The notes below the pieces were generated by a model that was not told where the DNA came from, ran no database searches, and saw nothing but the letters and a program-made list of their open reading frames with translations. DNA of 7,778 bases, taken from the NCBI GenBank assembly GCA_008016945.1, contig SSGN01000026.1, positions 1-7,778 of the forward strand, read 5' to 3'. The DNA is from Flavobacteriales bacterium. GTDB taxonomy: Bacteria > Bacteroidota > Bacteroidia > Flavobacteriales > PHOS-HE28. Each line of letters starts with the position of its first letter. Positions within the stretch are counted from its first letter, which is position 1. Positions 1 through 7,176 of this stretch are shown piece by piece. The position numbers and the translations under genes were made by a program.

Positions 1-2353
1 GCTTGGTCAGCCACGCGTACGGGCGGATGAAGTCCCGCAGTTGTTCGTCGGGCTGCAGCGCCTCGTACATCACCCGCAGATTGCGATAGCCCACGTCGAA
101 CCGCTTCTCAGCGCCGTCCTCGTCTCGCAGGATGGTCATCGCGGTGATGAAGGCATCGTGCGAGCCATCGCGCGGCACGGTGGCTTCGGGGAAGATGTCC
201 CACACCTCGCGGAAGGTCTGGCGGAACCGGTCGCGGATGGCTTCGAAAGGGAAGGCCACGTCACCCAGCTCGTCGGGCTTGTAGTTCAGGGCCTCGTTCA
301 GGTGGTCGAAGATTCCGTAGTAGTCGAGGATCAGGCCGTGGCCCTTCAGCTCGCTGTACGGCCTGTTCACCCGTGCGATGGTCTGCAGCAGCCCGTGGTT
401 CTCCATCTTGCGGTCCAGGTACAGGGCCTGCAGGATGGGCGCGTCGAAACCGGTGGTGAGCATGTCGCACACCACCAGGATCTGCACCTTGCGCAGCGGT
501 TTGTCGCGGTGCTCGTCGGCCTCTGATGCGGCCGGGATCAGAAACTGGTTGAGCAGCGCCTTGCGCTTGGCGTCGCCCAGGTACAGCGCCTTGATGTCTT
601 CGGGGTCGATCTGCGGCGCCTCGGAGATCACCGCCTCCACCAGCTCATCGCCCAGTCGCGCGCGAAGGGCATCGGTGTAGAGCTTGACGGCCTTCTTCTC
701 CCGGCACACGAACATGGCCTTGAAGCCGTTGGGCTGCACGTGTTCGGTGAAGTGCTGGGCCACGTCATCGGCAATCTGCGCGATGCGCTTGTCGTGGTAG
801 AGCAGCGCGTTGAGTTGCGCGCCTTCATTGACCAGCTTGTTGCGCTCCTCCTCGGGCAGGTGGCCGAACTCGCGCTGGAAGGCAACGTCGAGCTTGGTGC
901 CGTGCAGTTGCCAATCGGTCACCCGGGGCTGCCAGTGGATGGGCTTGACGACACCGTCGCGCAGGGCATCGGTCACCGTGTAGGGCCTGCCCATGTAGCG
1001 CTCGATCTTGCCGTCTTCCTTGACGTAGCCCCAGGCCTTGGGCGTGTTGTGGTCGTCGTTCTCGATCGGCGTGCCCGTGAAGCCGAACATCGACGCGCCT
1101 TCCAGCGCCGAGCGCATGTAGGTGCCCAGCTCGCGCTCCTGCGAGCGGTGCGCCTCGTCGGCCATCACGATCACGTTGGGCCGCTGCTTGGTGACGTGCT
1201 TGGGCATGCCTTCGAACAGGTGCACCGTGGTCAGAATCACGCCCCTGTAGTCGCCGCTGAGCTTTTCTTCCAGGTCGCGTTTGCTGGCTGCCACGTGGAC
1301 GTTATCCGTGCCGGTGGAGTTGAGCTCGCGATCCATCTGGTCGCCCAGTTGCTCGCGGTCCACCAACAGAATGACGGTGGGTTGCTGCAGCTTCGGGTCT
1401 TCCCACAGGCTGCGGGCGGCGTAGATCATCGTCAGCGTTTTGCCCGACCCCTGGGTGTGCCAGATCAGGCCGCGCCGCTTTTCTGCGGGGAGGGTCAGAT
1501 CGGTGGCTCGGTTCAGAATGTCCTTGACCGCCAGGTACTGCTGGTAGCGCACCACCACCTTTTCGGTCTTGCCATCTTTGGTCACGAAAACAATGAAATG
1601 CCGGATGAAGTCAAGCAGGTTGCCCCGGTCGAACAGACCGTAGAGCGACACCTTCATCTCGTCAAATTCATCGATTTCGTGCGGCCACGGGTCGCGCCAT
1701 TGCAGCCAGAATTGCAGGCGCCGGCCGGGTACGCCGTACATCATCCGCGTCTCGTTCACGCCCACGCCATAGGCGTTGGTGTAGAAAAGCTGGTCGATTT
1801 CTTCGGCGTACATGCCCAGTTGCTTGGCACCCTCGCGCCAGTCGGGCTTGCTGCGGCTGGCGGTCTTGGCCTCGATCACGACGATGGGGATGCCGTTGAT
1901 GAGCAGCACGATGTCGGGCCGACGTGTCGATTTACCATCAATCGAGAACTGATTGGTCACCCACCAGTCATTGGCGTCGATGTCCTCATAGTCGATCAGA
2001 CGCACGTCCTGTGCGTTCTCAGCCGCGTCGAATTTGTAATTGACGCCATCCTTCAGCCACGCCAGCCATTGCTGGTTATCGCGGCAGCCGCGCAGCTTGG
2101 TGATGATGGCATCGACCCGCGCGTCACTGGTCAGCACGGCAGGGTTCAGGGACTTGAGCTTTTCGCGCAACAGCGGCAGTAGCAGCACCTCACGCTCGTC
2201 GGGCCGGTAGGGTTTCAGGTAATCGCGTGAGCGCCAGGTCCAACCTAGCTTGGCCGCTTTCAGATGCTCGATGATTTCCCGCTCAACGGTGGTTTCCTCG
2301 TTGAACAAGGTGCGTACCGTGTAGGGGACCGGCCCCTCCATTGCCTCAGGCAT
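1..2353 (-). CDS. hsdR: Type I restriction endonuclease subunit R, C-terminus cut by window edge
   Basis: This is the motor and nuclease subunit of a type I restriction complex, which translocates DNA using ATP and cuts unmethylated DNA away from the target. The frame is open for 784 codons and runs off the left edge. The family is usually about 1000 residues or more, so roughly a quarter is missing. Visible in order: a PD-(D/E)xK nuclease core with D147 and E161-A-K163; Walker A QGSGKT at 301-306; the DEAH box at 399-402; TGTP at 426-429; motif V around VVCDMLTTGFDAP (627-639); and motif VI QTIARVNRPY (657-666). All catalytic motifs look intact. The ATG at 2353 has AGGGAG six bases upstream and overlaps the end of hsdS by 8 bases, so translation is probably coupled. 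A second in-frame ATG is at codon 5. Family assignment is firm; the C-terminal HsdM-binding region cannot be assessed. Confidence 0.96.
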   Translation of the reverse strand, partial: MPEAMEGPVPYTVRTLFNEETTVEREIIEHLKAAKLGWTWRSRDYLKPYRPDEREVLLLPLLREKLKSLNPAVLTSDARVDAIITKLRGCRDNQQWLAWLKDGVNYKFDAAENAQDVRLIDYEDIDANDWWVTNQFSIDGKSTRRPDIVLLINGIPIVVIEAKTASRSKPDWREGAKQLGMYAEEIDQLFYTNAYGVGVNETRMMYGVPGRRLQFWLQWRDPWPHEIDEFDEMKVSLYGLFDRGNLLDFIRHFIVFVTKDGKTEKVVVRYQQYLAVKDILNRATDLTLPAEKRRGLIWHTQGSGKTLTMIYAARSLWEDPKLQQPTVILLVDREQLGDQMDRELNSTGTDNVHVAASKRDLEEKLSGDYRGVILTTVHLFEGMPKHVTKQRPNVIVMADEAHRSQERELGTYMRSALEGASMFGFTGTPIENDDHNTPKAWGYVKEDGKIERYMGRPYTVTDALRDGVVKPIHWQPRVTDWQLHGTKLDVAFQREFGHLPEEERNKLVNEGAQLNALLYHDKRIAQIADDVAQHFTEHVQPNGFKAMFVCREKKAVKLYTDALRARLGDELVEAVISEAPQIDPEDIKALYLGDAKRKALLNQFLIPAASEADEHRDKPLRKVQILVVCDMLTTGFDAPILQALYLDRKMENHGLLQTIARVNRPYSELKGHGLILDYYGIFDHLNEALNYKPDELGDVAFPFEAIRDRFRQTFREVWDIFPEATVPRDGSHDAFITAMTILRDEDGAEKRFDVGYRNLRVMYEALQPDEQLRDFIRPYAWLTK

Positions 2354-3659
2354 GAATGGCTCCCTCTGGGATTCTGATCTTGCCGGTGAGCAGGTTTTGC
2401 AGCAGGGAGCGCTTCACCTCTTCAAGTGCTTTCCCCTTTGCCAAAATTTGCGTAACGTTCCTCTCCGCTGCATTCAACGCGTCAATGATGGACTGCTGTT
2501 CCGTCGTATCAGGGTACTGAATCAGTACGTTCCTGAGGTTGCGGCGATTGATGGTATTCAGGCCGCTGCTGGTATTGCATACCGCATTCCAATGCCGCTG
2601 GACTCGCTCCGAATTGAGAACGTGCAACAAGAACTTCGGCAGAACTTGGTCTCTGTCGGCTCGAACACGGAATAGGTGGTTCTGGAAAGTGGTTGGTTGT
2701 CCTTGATCCTCGAACAGCGCAGCTCGACCGATCTCCATCGAGCTTGCATGCCCCTCGACTACCAAGACATCTCCTGTCTCTAGCAGTCGGTGCTTCCGTT
2801 CCTGATCGGACAACTCAAGGTATCGCGGATCCTCGTTGGAAATGGCCCCGCGCTGAACGTGTGCCACCGTCAGATAACGACAGGCGTTTTCTTTCGCTGC
2901 GCGGTCTTGGTTCAGGGTGATGCCAGAGCCGATTTCTGCGAGATTTTTGAGCGGTGAAACCGACCAACCTTGGGGCAAGTCACCGGCTTTCGTCTGCGCC
3001 TTTGGCCGTTCCTGCGGATCAATCCTGCCCGTCAGCAGCCCAGCTTCCAGTGATAGTTTGAGGTCACGTGCAGCATCTAACTCCGTCCGCGTCTTCTGAA
3101 TGGCATCGTCGGCCAGCTTGAGGGCTGCGGCAATGCGGCGCTGCTCATCGAGCTCGGGCCAAGGCAACATCAAACGCTGATAGTCACGCCAATTGAGATT
3201 GCGCATCTGCGTGGACTGCTGCTGCACGCGCTCCACGACGCCAGTGCGTTGCAATTCAAACAGCGCCCAGCCCAGGAAACTGGCATCCACCTTCTGCGAA
3301 TCAGGCCGCAGAACTTGGACAAAGTTCGAGACGGTCGATCCTGGCATGTCTCGTTCGATGAAACCAATGCGACCAACGGGCTGCTCCGGTCCACCACCTG
3401 AGCGCTCGACCAGTAAGTCCCCCTGACGGAGTCCGAACTGCTCCGCCTTATCCTTCGGGAAATAGCGGGTAGCCACGTCACTGAAATCGAGTTGGCCGTC
3501 GTTGGTGAAGTTGGTTGAGCGCATCACGGCAACAGCTTGTTCGCCTTCGTCGTCACCCCAGTCGCCAGCGAAGTGCTCAGATATCAGGCTGCGCAGTGGC
3601 TTGGCATCCCAATCCGCCGGGATGTCGCCCAAGATGGTGCGGAAGCGGTGTGTCAGCAT
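2346..3659 (-). CDS. hsdS: Type I restriction-modification specificity subunit S
   Basis: This is the DNA-recognition subunit, which directs both methylation and restriction to a bipartite target. At 437 residues it has normal full-length size with two half-repeats. Target domain 1 covers roughly residues 12-168, opening with IPADWDAKPL. It is followed by a conserved helical spacer at 170-215 containing LDEQRRIAAAL and GLLTGRIDP. Target domain 2 covers about 227-383, opening with LPQGWSVSPL. It is followed by the second conserved helix at 385-431, containing TEQQSIIDAL and NLLTGKIRIP. The paired motifs show the internal duplication typical of HsdS. The ATG overlaps the hsdM stop as TGATG, with no strong ribosome binding site, which suggests reinitiation after HsdM. 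The recognition sequence cannot be read from the protein by eye. The TRD2 part looks more A/T-rich than the neighbouring genes, in keeping with the known exchange of these domains. Confidence 0.95.
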   Translation of the reverse strand: MLTHRFRTILGDIPADWDAKPLRSLISEHFAGDWGDDEGEQAVAVMRSTNFTNDGQLDFSDVATRYFPKDKAEQFGLRQGDLLVERSGGGPEQPVGRIGFIERDMPGSTVSNFVQVLRPDSQKVDASFLGWALFELQRTGVVERVQQQSTQMRNLNWRDYQRLMLPWPELDEQRRIAAALKLADDAIQKTRTELDAARDLKLSLEAGLLTGRIDPQERPKAQTKAGDLPQGWSVSPLKNLAEIGSGITLNQDRAAKENACRYLTVAHVQRGAISNEDPRYLELSDQERKHRLLETGDVLVVEGHASSMEIGRAALFEDQGQPTTFQNHLFRVRADRDQVLPKFLLHVLNSERVQRHWNAVCNTSSGLNTINRRNLRNVLIQYPDTTEQQSIIDALNAAERNVTQILAKGKALEEVKRSLLQNLLTGKIRIPEGAIHA

Positions 3660-5836
3660 CAGGCCGCCCCACCGATGCGCGCCAGGAGCGTCTTGAGTGC
3701 GGTTTGGGCAGCATCGGAAGCCTCCGTCGCCGACTTCAATTGAGCCGCAGCATCGTTGAGCAGCAGTACCTTTTCAGGCTCAAAGGTATCGACGTAACGC
3801 GGCAGGTTCAGGTTGAACTCGTTCTCAGCAATCTCTTCCTGCCCGACCAGTGTGAAATATCGCCGTGCTTCGTCTTCGCTGCTGCAAATGCGCAGCAGGT
3901 CGGCGGATGCCTCCCGCAGGTGCGCGATCTCGCGTTCGGCGGCCAGCTTGACCTCCTGCTCGCGGGCATCGCGCTCTTCCTGCAGCTTTCCCAAATCTTT
4001 GACCGCTCGGACCACCTGTTTGTGGCGGGCTTTGATGGCGTCGATCAGCTTCTTGCGGGCGACATCGAATTTCGCCTTTGGGGTGATCAGCTGGGTTTTC
4101 AGCGCTGCCTTCTCACCTCGCCCAGCAGCGGCAATCTCGCTTTCGATGCGGTCGACTTCTGCCAGTAGGGGCGCGAGGGGATGGAAATAGGGATGCTCGG
4201 GCGTGATGGCATCTTTCACGGCTTGCTGCTTCAGATCCAATGCCTCCAGCGTGGCCAACTCGGCCTGCAGTCGTGGCAGCGGTTCCAGCACCGGGCCGTA
4301 GGCGTCCTCGATGTCGGCCAGACGAGCATCACGCTGCTCCTCGACTTCGCGGATCAGCTGTGCTTCGTGCTCCGGCACCAGTCGCTGGGCCGTGGCCAAG
4401 TCACCGAAGGCACGCCATGGCACCAGGATGCGCATCAGGTCCGAGGGACGCAGCAGGTTCTGCGGGTTGCCCTTCTGGAAATGGCGCGAGGCCCAGATCA
4501 TCAGGATCTTGTTCTGGCGATCTGCGGGCTTGGCCTTGTTGAGCAGCACCAGACAGCCGGGCACGTTGTTGCCATAGAACAGCTTGCCCGGCAACACGAC
4601 GATGGCCTCGATCAAGTCGGCCTCGATGAAGCTGCGGCGGATCACGTACTCGGCGTCCGCCTTCTGGTTCTGACCATCTTCTTCTTCGGTTTGTTCAGGC
4701 TGGCCACGAAACAACACGCCCTGGGACATCACCACCATGCCCTGGCCGCCTGTGCCAGCGTCTGGATCGGCATCTTTGAGGGATTTGACGATCTGCTGCA
4801 TCCAGGCCCAGTCGCCATTGCTGGCGGGCGGCATGCCGTGGGACAGTCGGCCGAACTTGTCGCCCGCCACCACGGTGTCGTAACCCCAATCCTCCAGCGA
4901 GAAGGGCGGGTTCATGATGATGCGGTCGAACTGCTTGAGACGGTTGTCAGTCGTGACGTGGCGCGGGTCGCGCAGGCTGTCGCCCTGCTTGTGCTCCCAA
5001 ACCGGGATGCCATGCAGGATCATGTTGATGCGGGAGATGTTGTACGTGGCAACGTTGGATTCCTGACCGTGCAACTGCAACTGGCGCACGTCACCGCCAT
5101 GCTTTTTGACGTAGCGGATGCACTGCAGCAACAGGCCGCCCGAACCGCTGGCCCAGTCGCAAATGGACATGCCAGCCTTGGGCTGCAGCACCTCGGCCAT
5201 CAGAAAGCCAACCTCTGCTGGGGTGTAGAACTCTCCGCTGGACTTGCCAGCCTTGCTGGCGAAGTTGCGGATCAGGTATTCGTAGGCGTTGCCGAACAGG
5301 TCGTCAGAGACGTGCGCGCGGTCAAAGGTCTGACTGCCGAAGTGGTTGATCAGGTTGACCAGCTTGTCGCGCGGCAGCTCGTCTTGCTTGTTGAAATCGA
5401 TCTTGCCGGTAAGGATGCCGTCGAAATTGTTCTGGCGGTGGGCGTTGGCCCGCTCGATGGCGAGCATGGCGTCGTTCAGCGCCTGACCGAGATGGGCCTT
5501 GGCTGTGCGAGCGACGGTAGCCCAGGTGGCCGCCTCGGGCACGATGAAGTGGTGATTTTGTGGGTCTCGCGCCAACAACAGCGCCTGATCATGCGGTACG
5601 CCAGCCTTGGTCAGGGTTGCGACCTGGGTGCGGACTTCCTCATCGAAACAGTCGCTGATGCGCTTGTAGAAGAGCAGCGCGAACACGTAGCCGCGAAATT
5701 CTGAGTGGTCAGCATTGCCGCGCAGGATGTCGGCGGCCTTGTCAAGGTAGCTTTCAAGCTCGCCCTGGGTCATCCGGCGCGTGGGGCGGATGACGATGGG
5801 CGATTCGAGGGTGCTGAGGAGTTCTTCGAGGTTCAT
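3659..5836 (-). CDS. hsdM: Type I restriction-modification DNA methyltransferase subunit M
   Basis: This is the N6-adenine methyltransferase subunit, which uses S-adenosylmethionine and works with HsdS. Seen at about residues 22-190: the helical HsdM N-terminal domain. Next come GEFYTP (201-206), the SAM-binding loop D227-WASGSGG, and the catalytic NPPF at 309-312. The stretch with GRLSHGMPP and GDWAW after NPPF is also typical. At 725 residues it is longer than the usual roughly 500. The extra length is a charged helical, probably coiled-coil region at about 490-660. The family signature EEIAENEFNLNLPRYVDTFEPE follows at 667-688. Motif I has W and S where many HsdM proteins have P and C. The ATG at 5836 is the only plausible start: a stop lies 12 codons upstream in frame with no other start between. 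It lacks a ribosome binding site of its own but overlaps the stop of a 17-codon leader ORF as ATGA, so coupled translation is likely. Confidence 0.96.
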   Translation of the reverse strand: MNLEELLSTLESPIVIRPTRRMTQGELESYLDKAADILRGNADHSEFRGYVFALLFYKRISDCFDEEVRTQVATLTKAGVPHDQALLLARDPQNHHFIVPEAATWATVARTAKAHLGQALNDAMLAIERANAHRQNNFDGILTGKIDFNKQDELPRDKLVNLINHFGSQTFDRAHVSDDLFGNAYEYLIRNFASKAGKSSGEFYTPAEVGFLMAEVLQPKAGMSICDWASGSGGLLLQCIRYVKKHGGDVRQLQLHGQESNVATYNISRINMILHGIPVWEHKQGDSLRDPRHVTTDNRLKQFDRIIMNPPFSLEDWGYDTVVAGDKFGRLSHGMPPASNGDWAWMQQIVKSLKDADPDAGTGGQGMVVMSQGVLFRGQPEQTEEEDGQNQKADAEYVIRRSFIEADLIEAIVVLPGKLFYGNNVPGCLVLLNKAKPADRQNKILMIWASRHFQKGNPQNLLRPSDLMRILVPWRAFGDLATAQRLVPEHEAQLIREVEEQRDARLADIEDAYGPVLEPLPRLQAELATLEALDLKQQAVKDAITPEHPYFHPLAPLLAEVDRIESEIAAAGRGEKAALKTQLITPKAKFDVARKKLIDAIKARHKQVVRAVKDLGKLQEERDAREQEVKLAAEREIAHLREASADLLRICSSEDEARRYFTLVGQEEIAENEFNLNLPRYVDTFEPEKVLLLNDAAAQLKSATEASDAAQTALKTLLARIGGAA

Positions 5837-5886
5837 TGTGGGATTGCCATGGCAGGCGCAAGACCGATGTCAGTCAGTCTTGACAA
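5833..5886 (-). CDS. Candidate 17-codon leader peptide coupled to hsdM
   Basis: A short frame starts with TTG at 5886 and would encode MSRLTDIGLAPAMAIPQ. Its TGA overlaps the hsdM ATG as ATGA. The sequence AGGAG at 5893-5897 lies six bases before the TTG. It is the only good ribosome binding site in the 60 bases upstream of hsdM and cannot serve hsdM directly, because it is too far away and an in-frame stop intervenes. The simplest reading is that ribosomes load here, translate the leader, and reinitiate on hsdM. An internal ATG at 5850 in the same frame (MAIPQ) could also feed the overlap. The peptide itself shows no recognisable function. The call rests on signals and geometry only. A TTG start and the short length make it uncertain. 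Confidence 0.35.
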   Translation of the reverse strand: MSRLTDIGLAPAMAIPQ

Positions 5887-6011
5887 GACCTGCTCCTAGA
5901 GTAGAATCGCGGGTTGAGTTCACTGCCTATCGGCTTTGAACCTATCGAGGTTTCGGCCGCTGAACCCGCGTAGCGAATCAGCGGCCTTTGTTTTTTCTGG
6001 GGCGCTTTCAT
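5874..6011 (-). CDS. Candidate 45-aa small ORF between the BECR-like gene and hsdM
   Basis: A 45-codon frame starts at the ATG at 6011, begins MKAPQKKQRPLIRYAG and ends RSRSCQD. A strong ribosome binding site, GGAGGAG at 6016-6022, precedes it at a workable distance, and its ATG overlaps the stop of the upstream 158-residue gene as ATGA. It is basic and has no family I can name. It crosses the whole antisense-RNA region, and its stop falls just past the start of the 17-codon leader. Ribosomes translating it would therefore melt the hairpins that the antisense RNA targets, a role known for leader ORFs in plasmid replication control. The ribosome binding site also encodes the LGG of the upstream protein, so the match could be fortuitous. 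An alternative is that it is only the accidental reading of a conserved RNA element. Confidence 0.38.
   Translation of the reverse strand: MKAPQKKQRPLIRYAGSAAETSIGSKPIGSELNPRFYSRSRSCQD
5880..5907 (+). promoter_or_regulatory. Near-consensus sigma70 promoter for an antisense RNA
   Basis: A perfect -35 box TTGACA (5880-5885) and a -10 box TAGAAT (5902-5907) are separated by 16 bases. Transcription would start near 5914 on the plus strand, opposite to hsdM and the rest of its operon. No protein gene follows in this direction; an intrinsic terminator comes about 40 bases later. The same bases on the other strand hold the ribosome binding site and start of the hsdM leader ORF. Confidence 0.75.
5908..5970 (-). 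promoter_or_regulatory. Possible long-range pairing or pseudoknot in the hsdM leader RNA
   Basis: In the minus-strand transcript, CGCGGGTT (positions 5970 down to 5963), almost wholly in the loop of the large hairpin, is perfectly complementary to AACCCGCG (5915 down to 5908). The latter ends 10 bases before the AGGAG of the leader ORF. This could form a pseudoknot that affects access to the ribosome binding site and that the antisense RNA would disrupt by covering the loop. Eight matching bases over this distance could arise by chance at the level of several percent. The interpretation rests on geometry and on analogy with pseudoknot-activated repZ leaders. Confidence 0.4.
5914..5996 (+). 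ncRNA. Predicted antisense RNA of about 83 nt, opposite the hsdM leader
   Basis: The promoter ending at 5907 and the terminator ending at 5996 define a short non-coding transcript. It would fold as a small hairpin, GAACCT-atcg-AGGTTTC (5938-5954), followed by the large terminator hairpin (5955-5986). The heptamer CCTATCG occurs twice, at 5926 and 5941, the second time forming one arm and the loop of the small hairpin. Every base is complementary to a transcript running from the upstream operon into hsdM, so the likely target is the hsdM leader in cis. The compact form (strong promoter, two hairpins, terminator, antisense to a 5' leader) resembles antisense RNAs that control plasmid replication. 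It also recalls the mobile antisense family ptaRNA1 described from Xanthomonas; I infer that resemblance from layout and cannot confirm membership. Ends are predicted, not measured. Confidence 0.62.
5955..5996 (+). terminator. Rho-independent terminator of the antisense RNA
   Basis: A perfect 9-bp stem pairs GGCCGCTGA (5955-5963) with TCAGCGGCC (5978-5986), followed at once by the T-rich run TTTGTTTTTT (5987-5996). The 14-base loop contains a further CGC-gta-GCG stem at 5967-5975. The T run is on the plus strand only. On the minus strand the hairpin is followed by GAAACCTCG, so it should not end transcription coming from the genes at 6008-7514. Confidence 0.85.
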
Positions 6012-6484
6012 GGCACTCCTCCGAGTTGACGGACGCAGTCCACTCGCGACCAGACTGGCGAAGTCCTGATCTTGCTGATGCTGTTGTCCGCTTGGTAGCA
6101 GGTCACGAAGTTCGCCTTCAGCGAGCCATCGAGCTTCAGCCCCATAGCCACGACCACCACGAAGTCCTCGTAGACGACAGCCACGCGTCGAGTGGAGTCG
6201 TACCCGCGCGAAGCCTTGTCCCAACCTGCGAACAAGTCAGCATTCGGGTGCTCAAGCGTTGATTTGATCCAGTCGATACGCTGCGCCCTTACAGACGAAA
6301 AAGCATCCTTGCGTCCATCGCGTGCGGTACTCTCGTAGAACATGTGCCCAAACTGATTGGTACCAAAGAACACACGTATACCGTCAAAGGTCTGGATATT
6401 GCCGCGACAGTAAACCCGTTCGTAATGCGAGCGGTATTCAGCCACGGTGGCGTAGTTCACCAGTGAGGGCAACGCCATCACCAT
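6008..6484 (-). CDS. Small protein resembling phage-type BECR-fold nucleases (PBECR-like)
   Basis: This is a 158-residue protein with no signal peptide or membrane segment. The pattern resembles phage-associated barnase/EndoU/colicin/RelE-like nucleases. Seen: a possible catalytic histidine in QFGHMFYES (H47), a helix around RAQRIDWIKSTLEHP (66-80), and hydrophobic strands RRVAVVYEDFVVVVAM (99-114). Near the end is the family-like stretch FVTCYQADNSISKIRTSPVW (126-145). Such proteins are usually predicted RNases or toxins. I recognise the family by pattern, not alignment, so activity is inference. The start overlaps the DUF3800 stop. ATG6484 sits directly against a run of six G, while an in-frame ATG at 6478 has better spacing from that run and overlaps the stop as TGATG, so the true protein may be 156 residues. 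It is the third gene of an overlapping operon, and its stop overlaps a 45-codon ORF. Confidence 0.75.
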   Translation of the reverse strand: MVMALPSLVNYATVAEYRSHYERVYCRGNIQTFDGIRVFFGTNQFGHMFYESTARDGRKDAFSSVRAQRIDWIKSTLEHPNADLFAGWDKASRGYDSTRRVAVVYEDFVVVVAMGLKLDGSLKANFVTCYQADNSISKIRTSPVWSRVDCVRQLGGVP

Positions 6485-7176
6485 CCCCCCTGCAGTCGGA
6501 TTTTGAAGATGTTGAACTTCTCTTCCGTCTTGTGAGTGGGGGCAAGCGTTCTACCCAGTGCCACTTCGAGGCGCTGAACGACGGCCGACTTGGCAGTGCC
6601 ATCGCGTAACGTGTCATTGATTCGGCTGCTGGCAGCCCCCAACAACAGGTCGCACAACTGGATCAATACCACCTCGTGTGAAGGCAACGACTGCGTGCTG
6701 GCGATGCTCGATGTCAGGTTGGCCCTCGAGAGACACCGCCCCAAAACAGGCAAGCGCTTGGGATCGCGGTTGCTTTTGACATCACAAAAAATCCGGTATT
6801 CGTTAAAGTCAAGAATCCAGTGGTGCAGCAACTGGTAATAAAACTTATAGAAACCAAGCTCGCCGTCGTTGTCATGTAGGGCAAGGTTCAACTGCGTACG
6901 ATCCACCGCGATGCAGCGAAATCGCAGGTTATCGCCATAGCTGACGAACAAATCGATGAGCTCCACATAAAAGTCGCGTCGATTCGGCGAAACCTTGCTC
7001 CACTTGATTTCGCCCCATGCCTGATGTCGCTGGCGCAAAGCGCCGACTTTGGACTTGATTTCGTCGCGCAGTTCAACCGGCAACCAAAGGCTGCCGATCA
7101 TGAGGTATCGCGCACGCGGACTTGCGGATGTCAAGACATCCGGATTGGCCTCATCGCAGTAGACCTCGAATTTCAT
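6478..7176 (-). CDS. DUF3800 domain protein
   Basis: This is a 232-residue protein whose layout matches DUF3800 (Pfam PF12686 as I recall). Seen: an N-terminal strand with D8-E9 (EVYCDEA), YLMIGSLWLP at 24-33, E56-I-K58 in GEIKW, a strand ending in D92 (CIAVDRTQ), YRIFCDVK with D132 (127-134), and IQLCDLLLG (172-180) with Q173 and D176. These spaced acidic residues are the conserved ones of the family. They suggest a metal-dependent, RNase H-like nuclease or related enzyme, but as far as I know the biochemical role is not established, so this is inference. Length is normal and the gene is intact. Its ATG overlaps the regulator's stop as ATGA, with AGGGAG seven bases upstream (7184-7189), and it overlaps the following gene by 7 bases. 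DUF3800 genes are frequent in mobile and defence-rich regions. The base composition looks less GC-rich than hsdM and hsdR. Confidence 0.88.
   Translation of the reverse strand: MKFEVYCDEANPDVLTSASPRARYLMIGSLWLPVELRDEIKSKVGALRQRHQAWGEIKWSKVSPNRRDFYVELIDLFVSYGDNLRFRCIAVDRTQLNLALHDNDGELGFYKFYYQLLHHWILDFNEYRIFCDVKSNRDPKRLPVLGRCLSRANLTSSIASTQSLPSHEVVLIQLCDLLLGAASSRINDTLRDGTAKSAVVQRLEVALGRTLAPTHKTEEKFNIFKIRLQGGW

Noticed and set aside
740..2182. 480-codon open frame on the plus strand
   Set aside because: It lies fully inside hsdR, which has all its catalytic motifs on the other strand. The frame is a by-product of GC-rich codon use and its translation is low-complexity V/L/Q/H-rich.
3515..4168. 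217-codon plus-strand frame across the hsdM-hsdS junction
   Set aside because: It is antisense to two well-supported genes and has no recognisable domain.
4181..5704. 507-codon open frame on the plus strand
   Set aside because: It is antisense to hsdM with no family character. hsdM carries the SAM-binding and NPPF motifs across the same bases.
5955..5986. The large hairpin as a terminator for the genes at 6008-7514
   Set aside because: On the minus strand it is not followed by a T run, so it is a terminator only for the plus strand.
5874..6224. 116-codon minus-strand frame as a full gene
   Set aside because: Its first 71 codons overlap the BECR-like gene in another frame with no start signal. 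Only the last 45 codons, from the ATG at 6011 with GGAGGAG, are kept as a candidate.
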